This document shows positions 25,165 to 33,422 of a DNA stretch of 64,000 bases, piece after piece; the first letter of the stretch is position 1, and each line of letters starts with the position of its first letter. The position numbers and the translations under genes are program-made. The stretch is from an uncultured Sphingomonadaceae bacterium (lineage in GTDB: Bacteria > Pseudomonadota > Alphaproteobacteria > Sphingomonadales > Sphingomonadaceae), in contig CANKZR010000002.1 of the NCBI GenBank assembly GCA_947488625.1, positions 124,001 through 188,000 of the forward strand, given 5' to 3'. Under the pieces are notes generated by a model. The model did no database searches. It was not told the origin of the DNA and saw nothing but the letters and a program-made list of their open reading frames with translations.

Positions 25165-26370
25165 CTATCGGGTAAAGAGCAACGGATTGACCGGCTCCCC
25201 ATCGCGGCGCAATTCCAGCGTAACACTGGGGTTCGTCGGGTCTGCGGAACCCAGCGGCGTGCCGGCGACCACGGTTGCGCCGATATCGACGTGGCTGCGC
25301 GCCAGTCCGGTAACCAGGCTGGTCCACCCGCCATCATGCTCGACAATCACGATATTGCCGTAGCCACTGTAGGGCCCTGCAAAGGCTATCCGCCCTGCCG
25401 CGGGGGCAACGACCTGCGCCCCGGCAATCGGCGCGAGAGTAAGGCCACGGCTGATGCCGGAGGCTTGCGGTGCGCCGAACCCCGTCAGGGTGCGGCCTGA
25501 AACCGGCAGGATGTAGGGAGACGGCGCATCCGCGCGCGGCGTGCTGCTGGAAGCAGGCGCGGTGGTCGCAACGCGCGATTGTCCTGGCTGCGCGGGCCGC
25601 AGACGCGGGCCGGGCAAGGCGGCGAGGCGCTGTCGCAGGCTGGCTGCGCGCTCAAGCTCGGTGACGAGTCCATCCAGATCGCGCACCTCCTCGGCCATGG
25701 CGAGGGCCCGGTCCGCCTCGCGGCTGGCGGCACCGCCGGCGGCGCGCGCGGCCAGCCGCTGACGCGTCTCGATCTCGGCCAGTTCCTCCCGCCGCTGCGC
25801 CAGCAGGATTTCCTCCGCCTCCAGCACCTGGGCTGCTGCCAGTGCCTTGCGACGCAATTCGGCTGAGCGGCCGATCCGTCCGCGCAGATCCGAGGTTCCC
25901 GCGCGCACCTGCGGCACCGTGTCGTGCAACATGGCGCGAAGATAGACCACGTCCTTCACCGATCCGGGGCGCAGGATGGACAGTGCCAACGGACGCCGCG
26001 AGAATTGCTGCAGAGCGGCAGTGAGTTCCACGACCGGCTGCTGTTCGCGGCCCAATTCCTCCCGCAACGAAAACTGTTCGCGGTCGATCATCGCAATGCG
26101 GGCGCGGGCGGCGGCAATTCCCGATTCGGCCTGCTGGATACGAGCGGCAAGCGCTGCGGCCTGGCTGGCGGCGCGTTCTGCCGCGTCTTCGGCCGCCTGT
26201 GCTTCCTGTTCGAATCGCTGGCTGCGGGCTTCGGCGTTCTCGCGCTCCGCCAGGGCTTCGGCCAGCACCTGCCGCATCTCTTCCGGGCTGTCACTTGCAG
26301 GTGCGCGCTGGGCGAGGGCTGCTGCGGCAAAAAAGGCGAAGGAGCCAAGCAGGAGGATCACGCGGTGCAT
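25165..26370 (-). CDS. EnvC-like murein hydrolase activator with degenerate LytM domain
   Basis: A 401-residue periplasmic protein. A signal peptide (MHRVILLLGSFAFFAAAALA) is followed by long coiled coils rich in Glu/Ala/Arg, and a C-terminal M23/LytM fold. The zinc ligands are lost: the HxGxD position reads SRGLTLAP, and the HLHFE position reads VTLELR. That is the state of E. coli EnvC, which activates amidases rather than cutting peptidoglycan. The start at 26370 is chosen by the signal peptide. It lies 5 bases downstream of rlmH. Confidence 0.88.
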   Translation of the reverse strand: MHRVILLLGSFAFFAAAALAQRAPASDSPEEMRQVLAEALAERENAEARSQRFEQEAQAAEDAAERAASQAAALAARIQQAESGIAAARARIAMIDREQFSLREELGREQQPVVELTAALQQFSRRPLALSILRPGSVKDVVYLRAMLHDTVPQVRAGTSDLRGRIGRSAELRRKALAAAQVLEAEEILLAQRREELAEIETRQRLAARAAGGAASREADRALAMAEEVRDLDGLVTELERAASLRQRLAALPGPRLRPAQPGQSRVATTAPASSSTPRADAPSPYILPVSGRTLTGFGAPQASGISRGLTLAPIAGAQVVAPAAGRIAFAGPYSGYGNIVIVEHDGGWTSLVTGLARSHVDIGATVVAGTPLGSADPTNPSVTLELRRDGEPVNPLLFTR

Positions 26371-26375
26371 TGCCG

Positions 26376-26798
26376 CTACCCTGCACGATGATAGGGATGG
26401 CCTGCAAGGATGCTGGTGGCGCGGAACAGCTGCTCTGCCAGCATGGCGCGCGCCAGCAGGTGCGGCCAGGTGGCCTTGCCGAAGGAGATCAGCAGGTCGG
26501 CATCTTCGCGTTCCTGCCGGGAATGTCCATCTGCGGCGCCGATTACGAAGCGGCACTCGCGCATGCCGTCATCCCGCCATCGTTCGAGGATGCTAGCGAA
26601 TTCTTCCGAGCCGAGGTTCTTGCCGCGCTCGTCGAGAAGCACTGTCTTGAACGGTGTCTGGGGTTCGGGCACGCGCCCGCCGGTTTCGGGCAATTCGGTG
26701 AACTTGAGCGGCCACTGGATACGCTTGGCATAGCGGTCCACCAGCTCTTCTTCTGGCGAACGAGCGATTTTGCCGCGGGCTATGATGTGGAGAAGCAA
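26376..26798 (-). CDS. rlmH: 23S rRNA (pseudouridine1915-N3)-methyltransferase RlmH
   Basis: A 140-residue SPOUT-family methyltransferase modifying helix 69 of 23S rRNA in assembled 70S ribosomes. Family features are the Ser/Gly-rich knot (RFVIGAADGH), FGKATWPHLLARAMLAEQLF and the invariant C-terminus HPYHR. Length is close to the 155-160 norm, slightly short. It is followed 5 bases on by the envC-like gene; upstream, a 235-base gap containing repeat copy B separates it from rsfS. Confidence 0.94.
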   Translation of the reverse strand: MLLHIIARGKIARSPEEELVDRYAKRIQWPLKFTELPETGGRVPEPQTPFKTVLLDERGKNLGSEEFASILERWRDDGMRECRFVIGAADGHSRQEREDADLLISFGKATWPHLLARAMLAEQLFRATSILAGHPYHRAG

Positions 26799-27033
26799 TT
26801 TCTGGTTTCCCCCTCAAGCGCCGGGCGTGTGCCGTACGGCCCGTTTGGCTTTAATTGTACTGGCCCGGGCGTGCGTTCGCACTTGTGGTGGCTTTCGCGA
26901 CCGGTTTGCGTCTGGAGGTAAGGAATTCTCGAAGGTCGGTCCGCGACCAGCGAACCGCAAGGCCGAACGGCCGACCGCAGCTTTCTGCGCGCCTAGCGAG
27001 GACGATTGCGCGGATGCGCAATCGGAAAACAAG
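26799..27033. other. Spacer between rsfS and rlmH, with repeat copy B
   Basis: This gap is unusually long for two normally adjacent co-directional genes. The only feature seen is the dispersed repeat and a perfect 8-bp hairpin at 27004-27023. Open frames crossing it have no ribosome site. A promoter for rlmH could lie here, but none is clear. Confidence 0.5.
26954..27023. repeat. Dispersed intergenic repeat, copy B, with perfect hairpin
   Basis: It shares the 17-mer at 26954-26970 exactly with copy A (636-652) and the block 26988-27021 with 667-700. GATTGCGC-GGAT-GCGCAATC (27004-27023) is a perfect 8-bp stem in this copy and imperfect in copy A. It lies inside a leftward operon and would be in the mRNA between rsfS and rlmH, like a REP-type element. 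Confidence 0.65.
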
Positions 27034-27495
27034 CTATGCGCTTCCCATGTGGCGGGTTTCACCATCCTCGCCGAAGCCCCACATGCGTTCCAGATTGTAG
27101 AAACTGCGGACTTCGGGGCGGAACAGGTGGACGACGACGTCACCGGCATCGATCAGCACCCAGTCGGCGGCGGGAAGGCCTTCGATACGCGGGCTGGGTT
27201 CGCCCGATTTCTTCAGCTTTTCCGCCAGCTTGGTCGCCATGGCGGCGACCTGCCGGGTAGAGCGACCCGAGGCGACGATCATGTGATCGGCGATCGAGCT
27301 TTTGCCTTCCAGCGGTATGGAAACGATTTCCTGCGCCTGGTCATCGTCGAGTTGCTCGAGAATCATGGCGTGGAGCGAGCCGGGTTCGGCCTGGAGGGTG
27401 GTGTTTATGTCAGACATGGAAAGGATGGAGGCTGTTGCGGTGCTGGTGCCGTGACTGGCGGAACGCCCAGGCGTTCCTGAACTGGCATTGGTCAT
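27034..27495 (-). CDS. rsfS: Ribosome silencing factor RsfS
   Basis: Binds uL14 on the large subunit and blocks subunit joining under nutrient limitation. The conserved core (KSSIADHMIVASGRSTRQVAA; DWVLIDAGDVVVHLFRPEVR; FYNLERMW) spans residues 60-145. The start is uncertain: 27495 gives 153 residues, the Met at 27417 gives 127 and better fits the family, and 27508 has an AGGAG very close. None has ideal Shine-Dalgarno spacing. It sits in the usual nadD-rsfS-rlmH order. Confidence 0.92.
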   Translation of the reverse strand: MTNASSGTPGRSASHGTSTATASILSMSDINTTLQAEPGSLHAMILEQLDDDQAQEIVSIPLEGKSSIADHMIVASGRSTRQVAAMATKLAEKLKKSGEPSPRIEGLPAADWVLIDAGDVVVHLFRPEVRSFYNLERMWGFGEDGETRHMGSA

Positions 27496-27566
27496 CGCGA
27501 AAGGTCATGCTCCTGATATGGGGTGAATATTGACGGCGTAAAGGGCACCTTGAGGTTGTGACCGCT

Positions 27567-28229
27567 TCACGCGTCCAACCTCCTCGAACCGTCGGTTATG
27601 AGGGAATGCGTCACTTCGTCCCTTGGGGCAGGTCCGGCCAAGCCGTCTGCCCAGTCGGGATCCGCCCGGCGAATCTGTGTTGCCGAACGCGGATCGGGAT
27701 CAAAACGCAGTTCAATCAGCGCAGGTGCGCTCCATTCGCCCCGGTTGTTTAATCGGGATGCGGACAACCGGTGATCGCGCAACCAGGCCATTGCGGGGCT
27801 CGCAACAGCATCGTCTTCATACCCCGGTCGGGCGATTACGGCAATGGGCATTTCCCGCGCTATGCGGCGCCAGTCCTTCCAGCGATGGAATTGTGCAAGA
27901 TTGTCGGACCCCATCAGCCACACGAACCGGCGTTTGGGATAGCGTCGCTTCAGCGCGCGCAGGGTATCGACGGTGTAGCGCGTGCCCAGCTCGCGTTCGA
28001 TGGCCGTCACCCTGATCGGGGCCCGCCTGCTCATCGCCTTGGCCGAGCGCACTCGGGCGGCCAGCGGCGCCATGCCCTTCTTCGGTTTGAGCGGATTGCC
28101 GGGGGATACCATCCACCACACCTCGTCGAGCTGCAGCGCATTCATCGTGAACAGGGTGATCCGGCGATGACCGGCATGGGCGGGATTGAAGCTGCCACCC
28201 AGCAATCCGGTAATCGGCCCGCGCTTCAA
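27567..28229 (-). CDS. nadD: Nicotinate-nucleotide adenylyltransferase
   Basis: Adenylates nicotinate mononucleotide to deamido-NAD in NAD synthesis. The 220 residues carry the nucleotidyltransferase motif GGSFNPAHAGH near the N-terminus and the late (S/T)xxIR motif as RSATQIRR. The middle contains WMVSPGNPLK and the substrate loop. It is 55 bases downstream of proA on the same strand, leading into rsfS. Confidence 0.95.
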   Translation of the reverse strand: MKRGPITGLLGGSFNPAHAGHRRITLFTMNALQLDEVWWMVSPGNPLKPKKGMAPLAARVRSAKAMSRRAPIRVTAIERELGTRYTVDTLRALKRRYPKRRFVWLMGSDNLAQFHRWKDWRRIAREMPIAVIARPGYEDDAVASPAMAWLRDHRLSASRLNNRGEWSAPALIELRFDPDPRSATQIRRADPDWADGLAGPAPRDEVTHSLITDGSRRLDA

Positions 28230-28284
28230 GCCAGCGTTCCGCTATTGCCGCGTCTGTTGCAGCGCATCCCTGCCCCTTCCGGTG

Positions 28285-29559
28285 TCAGGGCCGAGCCTGT
28301 CCCGTTCCCTTCACCTGCCACTTGTAGGTCGTCAATCCTTCCAGCGCCACCGGTCCGCGTGCATGCAGCCGACCCGTAGCGATACCGATTTCCGCGCCCA
28401 GGCCGAACTCGCCCCCATCGGCAAACTGGGTGGAGGCATTGTGCATCACGATGGCACTGTCGACCTCGCCAAGGAAACGGCTGGCGGCATCATCGCTATC
28501 GGTGATGATGGCTTCTGTATGGCCCGAACTGTGCGCCGCGATATGCTCCATCGCCGCATCGATATCATCGACCACGGCCACCGACAGGATCGCATCGAGA
28601 TACTCGGTGTCCCAATCTTCCGAACTGGCGGCTTTCACGCGTGAATCAAGCTTCTGCGCCCGATCGTCTCCGCGCAATTCGCAGCCCGCGTCGGCAATTG
28701 CGGCAAGTACGTTCTCGCCGGAGCCGAAATTCGCATCGATCAACAAGGTTTCCATCGCACCGCAGATGCCGGTGCGACGCATTTTCGCGTTCACGGCGAT
28801 ATCGCGCGCCATTTCCGGATTGGCGTCGGCGTGAATGTAGGTGTGGCAAATGCCATCGAGGTGGGCGAGCACGGGCACGCGGGCATCTTCCTGCACACGG
28901 GCGACGAGGCCCTTGCCGCCGCGCGGCACGATCATGTCCACCAGTCCTGCCGCCTTCAGCATGGCGCCCACGGCTTCCCGGTCCTGCGTCGGCATCAGCT
29001 GGATGGCCTTTTCCGGCAATCCGACATCGGAAAGACCCTTCACGAAGGCGGCATGCAATGCGCGGTTGGAATGGATTGCCTCGCTTCCGCCACGCAACAG
29101 CGCAGCGTTGCCTGAACGCAGACAGAGCGCAGCGGCATCGGCGGTAACGTTGGGACGGCTTTCGTAGATGATCCCGATCAGGCCGATGGGAATACGCACC
29201 CGCTCCAGCCCGAAGCCCGAGGGCGACTTGCGGCTGTCGATCACTTCGCCCACCGGATCGGGCAGGCTCGCAACGTTCTCGATCGCGCTGGCAATGGCTT
29301 CCAGCCGGTCCTCGTCGAGCTTCAACCGGTCAAGCAGTGCGCCGGTCAGCCCGTTGGCTTCCCCGGCCTCCATGTCCTTGCGGTTAGCCTGGAGGATCGT
29401 CGCCGAATCGGCGCGGATGGCCTTTGCTGCTGCGCGCAGACCCGCTGACTTGTCTGCATCAGAGGCACGTGCCAGCTTGCGCTGGGCGGCGCGGCCCGCA
29501 TGGGCCAGCTCTTCTATGAGAGTGGAATAGTCTGTCGTAGTTCTGGTTTCATCAGTCAT
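28285..29559 (-). CDS. proA: Gamma-glutamyl phosphate reductase
   Basis: NADPH-dependent second step of proline synthesis, forming glutamate semialdehyde from glutamyl 5-phosphate. The 424 residues match the family. Aldehyde-dehydrogenase-fold motifs include GVERVRIPIG-like FGLERVRIPIGLIGIIYESR and the catalytic-Cys segment LDGICHTYIHADANP. The start at 29559 (MTDETRTTTD) is chosen; the preceding 45 codons have no family match. proB is not adjacent. It probably heads the run proA-nadD-rsfS-rlmH-envC-ctpA. Confidence 0.95.
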   Translation of the reverse strand: MTDETRTTTDYSTLIEELAHAGRAAQRKLARASDADKSAGLRAAAKAIRADSATILQANRKDMEAGEANGLTGALLDRLKLDEDRLEAIASAIENVASLPDPVGEVIDSRKSPSGFGLERVRIPIGLIGIIYESRPNVTADAAALCLRSGNAALLRGGSEAIHSNRALHAAFVKGLSDVGLPEKAIQLMPTQDREAVGAMLKAAGLVDMIVPRGGKGLVARVQEDARVPVLAHLDGICHTYIHADANPEMARDIAVNAKMRRTGICGAMETLLIDANFGSGENVLAAIADAGCELRGDDRAQKLDSRVKAASSEDWDTEYLDAILSVAVVDDIDAAMEHIAAHSSGHTEAIITDSDDAASRFLGEVDSAIVMHNASTQFADGGEFGLGAEIGIATGRLHARGPVALEGLTTYKWQVKGTGQARP

Positions 29560-29799
29560 GCGCGCGCCTCTAACATCCCGCTGCGAGCCTGTCAGGTCGA
29601 TTCGAGAAATCGCTTCGGACAAGGTTTGGCGAAGCATGAGCAAGTGAAAAGTTCCCGAGAAATAATTATTTTTTGTCCTATCGGAACGTTTCATCCCGCG
29701 ATGGGTTCAACTCGCCTTAAAGGTTAATTTCTTCCCTCGACCTGCGCCGCTCAGCGGTTATCACCCCTGTCATAAATCAAGCAGATTGACGGGGTCGTC
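29560..29799. other. Divergent promoter region of proA and the M23 peptidase
   Basis: No gene is seen. An AT-rich palindrome AAATAATTATTT lies at 29660-29671, unusual against the GC-rich background, and TTAAAGGTTAA lies near 29718. The latter resembles CtrA half-sites but with the wrong 3-base spacing. Promoters for both genes must lie here; I cannot place them with confidence. Confidence 0.4.
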
Positions 29800-30978
29800 T
29801 TGGATAAACAATCGACGGGTGGGTATCTGAACCGCCTGCGCAGCTGGTTTCCGGAGCGTGAATTTTTCATGCGCTCGCAAGGTCAGGTGCGCTTTCTCAC
29901 CATCACAACTCGGATGCAGATGACGGCGGCGGGTACTGCCGCCGCGATCGTAATGGTCTGGGCTGTATCGCTTGGTGTCATGGCAATCAGCCAGTGGCAG
30001 AACAGCGCCGAACGCGCCTCTTTGCTGGAGCGCGAGGCGCAGGTCGCTACGGCTGAAGACCGTTTCGACGAATATTCCGAGAACCTCGCCGATACGGTTG
30101 CCGATCTGCAGTCACGTCAGGACCTGCTCGATGGCATGGTGGAAATGCTGCCCGCAGACGCGATCGCCGATGTCGAGAGCACGGTGACCGATTCCTCGAC
30201 CGAGAGCGAAGAACTTATCAGCATGATCCGCGAAGTCTTCCCCGAGGCCGAGGGCCTTGCCCAGATGGAAGCCCGCCAGCTTGCCTTCGCCGAGCGGCTG
30301 ACGCTCTATGCCGATCGCCGCGCTGCCCGCGCCGAAGACGCGATGCGCCAGCTTGGCCTTGATCCGCGTGCCGTGATGCGCGCGAACGAGAGCGCCATGG
30401 GTGGTCCGCTGGAAAGCCTTTCCTCCGACGACGACGGCTCGCTCGATCCCCGGTTCGAACGCCTGGGCCTCAGCCTTGCTCGGATGAGCGCGCTGGAGCG
30501 TGGTCTCAACCAGATTCCGCAGGTGATGCCTGCCGATCTCAATTCGATCTCGTCCGGCTTCGGCCCACGCCGTGACCCGTTCCGCGGAACCGCTGCCATG
30601 CATCGCGGACTGGATTTCCGCGCTCCGCACGGATCGCCCATTCATGCCGCCGCCGATGGACGCGTTTCCTTCGTCGGCTGGAAATCGGGCTACGGCAAGG
30701 TTGTGGAGATCGATCACGGTGCCGGCATGGTGACGCGTTACGCCCACATGTCGCGCTTCAATTCCAAGGTCGGTGCCGAAGTCACCGCAGGTGATGTAAT
30801 CGGCGCAATCGGCAGCACGGGCCGGTCTACCGGGCCGCATCTGCATTTCGAAGTGCGCATCAACAACAATGCGGTTAACCCCCGCCCCTTCCTGGAGACA
30901 GCTCCCCATGTTCTCGAGCAAGTCAGAGCAGAATTCGCCTCGGGCGACGGACAAATCAACGGTGAAAACAATGGCTAA
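29800..30978 (+). CDS. M23 family peptidoglycan endopeptidase (membrane-anchored LytM)
   Basis: A 392-residue enzyme cutting peptidoglycan cross-links in the periplasm. A TTG start (29800) gives a short cytoplasmic tail, one transmembrane helix (AAAIVMVWAVSLGVMAI, about residues 46-62), coiled coils, and a C-terminal LytM domain. The zinc ligands are intact: HRGLDF, YAHMSRF and GPHLHFEVR. The 3' end overlaps the bactofilin start by 71 bases. M23-bactofilin pairs are a known arrangement for localising wall remodelling. Confidence 0.93.
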   Translation: MDKQSTGGYLNRLRSWFPEREFFMRSQGQVRFLTITTRMQMTAAGTAAAIVMVWAVSLGVMAISQWQNSAERASLLEREAQVATAEDRFDEYSENLADTVADLQSRQDLLDGMVEMLPADAIADVESTVTDSSTESEELISMIREVFPEAEGLAQMEARQLAFAERLTLYADRRAARAEDAMRQLGLDPRAVMRANESAMGGPLESLSSDDDGSLDPRFERLGLSLARMSALERGLNQIPQVMPADLNSISSGFGPRRDPFRGTAAMHRGLDFRAPHGSPIHAAADGRVSFVGWKSGYGKVVEIDHGAGMVTRYAHMSRFNSKVGAEVTAGDVIGAIGSTGRSTGPHLHFEVRINNNAVNPRPFLETAPHVLEQVRAEFASGDGQINGENNG

Positions 30979-31375
30979 TCCCGGTGGAACCTTCTCCGTA
31001 CTCGGAACCGACGTCATCATTCGCGGCGATGTAGAGGCATCGGCGGACCTTCATGTCGATGGCAAGGTGATCGGAAACATCGCCTGCGCCAGCCTCGTTC
31101 AGGGCGAAGACAGCCGTATCGAAGGCGAGATCAAGGCCGAGACCGCCCGCCTTTCAGGTGAAGTGCAGGGCACGATCGCAGTGCGAAACCTGGTCGTTCT
31201 CAAGACCGCGCAGATCAATGGTGACGTGAGCTACGACACTCTGACTATCGAGCAGGGCGCTTCTGTAGAAGGTCGCTTTGCCCCGCTCAGCGCCAAGTCC
31301 GGCCAGGCCGCAAAACCGGCAGCCGCAAAGGACAAGGATGCAGACGGGCAACACGGCCTGTCCCTCGCCGGATAA
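30908..31375 (+). CDS. Bactofilin family cytoskeletal protein
   Basis: A 155-residue self-polymerising beta-helix scaffold that recruits cell-wall enzymes. The bactofilin domain begins GGTFSVLGTDVIIRGDV and shows repeated short-strand periodicity (ADLHVDGKVIGNI; SRIEGEIKAETARLSGEVQ; INGDVSYDTLTIEQGASVEG), with a disordered Lys/Ala-rich tail. The start at 30908 (MFSSKSEQNSPRA) is supported by GGAGA 9 bases upstream and the usual bactofilin N-terminus; an alternative Met is at 30971. It overlaps the M23 gene by 71 bases in another frame. Confidence 0.9.
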   Translation: MFSSKSEQNSPRATDKSTVKTMANPGGTFSVLGTDVIIRGDVEASADLHVDGKVIGNIACASLVQGEDSRIEGEIKAETARLSGEVQGTIAVRNLVVLKTAQINGDVSYDTLTIEQGASVEGRFAPLSAKSGQAAKPAAAKDKDADGQHGLSLAG

Positions 31376-31401
31376 CTTCATTCACAGCTTGTGGAGGGGA
31401 T

Positions 31402-31430
31402 GGGGCGGTTCGCAAGGACCGCCCCTTTCT
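31402..31430 (+). terminator. Intrinsic terminator after the bactofilin gene
   Basis: GGGGCGGT (31402-31409) pairs with ACCGCCCC (31418-31425), followed by TTTCT. It lies between the bactofilin stop and the 3' end of the convergent trcR. Confidence 0.8.
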
Positions 31431-31443
31431 TTTGGCTGTCGGC

Positions 31444-32187
31444 TCAGGAGCCCTGTTCGGGTTCTGCTCCGCCGTTTTCCTCTGATGCACGCTTGGCTTC
31501 AAGCCATGCCTCGGCCTCGGCTTCCTGCGCGGCATGGGCGGCAGCTTTCGTGGCTTCCTCGCGCTCGCGGCGCAATTCGGCGATAAGCTCCTGCTTGTCA
31601 TCACGCGGAGCGACGGTTTCCACGGCCTCGACCTCGGTTTCCTCGGCAGGCTCGTTCGCCGCGACGCGCTTGGCAGCCTTGGCCACGGCGGCATCCAGTT
31701 CGCGCTGCGAACAAAGGCCGAGCGTTACAGGATCCTTCGGCTGGATGTTGGCTATGTTCCAGTGGCTGCGATCGCGGATAGCGTTGATCGTGTTGCGCGT
31801 GGTGCCGATCAGGCGGCCGATCTGTGCATCGGAAATTTCCGAATGGTTGCGCAGGATCCACGCGATACCGTCGGGCTTGTCCTGCCGCTTGGAAACCGGC
31901 GTGTAGCGCGGACCCTTGGTGCGGCTGACATCGACCGGAGCCTTCTGCATCTTGAGCGAATAGTCTGGATCTTGCTGACCGCGTTCGATCTCTTCGTGGG
32001 TCAGTTCGCCCGAATGCACCGGATCGCGCCCGGTGTACTTGGCGCTTGCCAGATCGTCTGCCATGGCCTGCACTTCCAGGATATGCAGACCGCAGAAATC
32101 GGCGATCTGGGTAAAACTGAGTGCGGTATGGTCCACCAGCCAGCTGGCAGTGGCATGAGGCATCAGGGGCGTGGGCTGGTTAGCCAC
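31444..32187 (-). CDS. trcR: Cell cycle transcriptional regulator TrcR (DUF1013)
   Basis: A 247-residue alphaproteobacterial DUF1013 protein, a family named TrcR and linked to cell-cycle transcription. The N-terminal two-thirds is diagnostic: PLMPHATASWLVDHTALSFT, FCGLHILEVQAMAD, and the helix-turn-helix-like ISDAQIGRLIGTTRNTINAI. The C-terminus is acidic and helical. The GTG at 32187 is chosen because TTGGAG lies 7-8 bases upstream; the longer ATG frame crosses a terminator-like hairpin. That hairpin (32201-32236) ends only a few bases before this Shine-Dalgarno. Confidence 0.88.
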   Translation of the reverse strand: MANQPTPLMPHATASWLVDHTALSFTQIADFCGLHILEVQAMADDLASAKYTGRDPVHSGELTHEEIERGQQDPDYSLKMQKAPVDVSRTKGPRYTPVSKRQDKPDGIAWILRNHSEISDAQIGRLIGTTRNTINAIRDRSHWNIANIQPKDPVTLGLCSQRELDAAVAKAAKRVAANEPAEETEVEAVETVAPRDDKQELIAELRREREEATKAAAHAAQEAEAEAWLEAKRASEENGGAEPEQGS

Positions 32188-32200
32188 AGCAATTCTCCAA

Positions 32201-32236
32201 ACTGAAAATAAAAGGGCCGCCCCTCGCGGGACGGCC
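32201..32236 (-). terminator. Terminator-like hairpin directly upstream of trcR
   Basis: On the minus strand GGCCGTCCC pairs with GGGCGGCC-type sequence (one mismatch) across a GCGA loop, followed by CTTTTATTTTC. It ends roughly 8 bases before the trcR Shine-Dalgarno and lies about 120 bases beyond the leftward glycosyltransferase stop. It may terminate that operon, or act as an attenuator in a trcR leader. Confidence 0.7.
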
Positions 32237-32359
32237 ATCGTTGCACGATCATGTAGAGCCTTTGCGGCCGAACAGCAAGCATTTGACACTTACGCCGCCT
32301 TAATAGCCGCACTTGCATGGCAATTTGTATCGCGAAATGCCGGTGTGTTGGGTTCAGGA

Positions 32360-33409
32360 CTAGCCGGGCGCGGGGTGGTGGGAAAGCACGCTCCGGCTCG
32401 CGTCGCTCAGGATTGGTGCAAGGCCAGTGAGAAACTGGTCCGCGCTCGCTTCCCAGGTAAAGGCGCGGCCGATACGCTGGCAGATATCGCGATCGAGTCC
32501 CAAGGCACCGGCAATCGCATCCTCCAGATCTTCCGCCATGACGCCGCCACCGCCCTCCAGAACATCCAGCGGGCCGGGAACCGGAAAGGCCGCCACGGGC
32601 GTGCCGCATGCCAGCGCCTCGATCATCACCAGGCCGAAAGTGTCGGTCCTGCTGGGAAAGACGAATACGTCCGCCCCGGCATAGCAAGCCGCCAGCTCGT
32701 CGCCACCACGCCTGCCAAGGAACCGGGCGTCGGGGAATTCAGCCCGCAGCCTGTCCAGCGCCGGACCATCGCCCACCACCACTTTCGTACCGGGATGGCA
32801 ATTGGCGAGAAAAGCCTCGATATTCTTCTCGACAGCCACCCGTCCGACATAAAGCTGGATCGGACGGGGAAGATCGAAGAACAGGTCGGGTGGCGGAAGG
32901 TTCGGGTGGAACGTCTTCGACTCTACGCCGCGACTCCAGTGATGCAACGGCCCGATCCGCTGCTGGCGCAGTTGCTCGCGGATCGTGCCCGTCGATACCA
33001 TGGTGCGGGTGGCAGGCGCGTGGAAACGGCGGATCAACGGCCAGAACCAGCCTGCCGATATCCCGCAGCGGCGCGCCATGTAGTCCGGAAACTGCGTGTG
33101 ATAGGCAGTGGTGAACGGTAGCTTCCGACGCAAACAAAAACGCCGCGCAGACCATCCCAGCGGGCCTTCGGTAGCGATATGGATGGTATCCGGGCGGATT
33201 TGCTCCAGTCGGGCGGCCATGGCGCGCCCTCCGGCGAATGCGAGGCGAATTTCGGGATAGGACGGTGCCGGGATGGAGCGGAACAGGTCGGGCGAAATGA
33301 CCTCGACCTCGTGACCGCGGCTGCGCAGCTCGGCGATCACCGCGCCAAGGGTGCGTACGACCCCGTTTACCTGCGGATGCCAGGCATCCGTTACCAATGC
33401 GATTTTCAT
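32360..33409 (-). CDS. Glycosyltransferase family 4 (GT-B, group 1)
   Basis: A 349-residue cytoplasmic glycosyltransferase. The N-terminal domain starts MKIALVTDAWHPQVNGVVRT, the typical pattern of alpha-mannosyltransferases and SQDG-synthase-like enzymes. The C-terminal GT-B domain has LYVGRVAVEKNIEAFL and the donor-site EX7E region DVFVFPSRTDTFGLVMIEAL. The start at 33409 is chosen; the 49 upstream codons are unsupported. It lies 13 bases downstream of the LpxH-like phosphatase. This pair is common in alphaproteobacteria; the product glycolipid is unknown. Confidence 0.9.
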   Translation of the reverse strand: MKIALVTDAWHPQVNGVVRTLGAVIAELRSRGHEVEVISPDLFRSIPAPSYPEIRLAFAGGRAMAARLEQIRPDTIHIATEGPLGWSARRFCLRRKLPFTTAYHTQFPDYMARRCGISAGWFWPLIRRFHAPATRTMVSTGTIREQLRQQRIGPLHHWSRGVESKTFHPNLPPPDLFFDLPRPIQLYVGRVAVEKNIEAFLANCHPGTKVVVGDGPALDRLRAEFPDARFLGRRGGDELAACYAGADVFVFPSRTDTFGLVMIEALACGTPVAAFPVPGPLDVLEGGGGVMAEDLEDAIAGALGLDRDICQRIGRAFTWEASADQFLTGLAPILSDASRSVLSHHPAPG

Positions 33410-33422
33410 AGGCGCTATCCCG

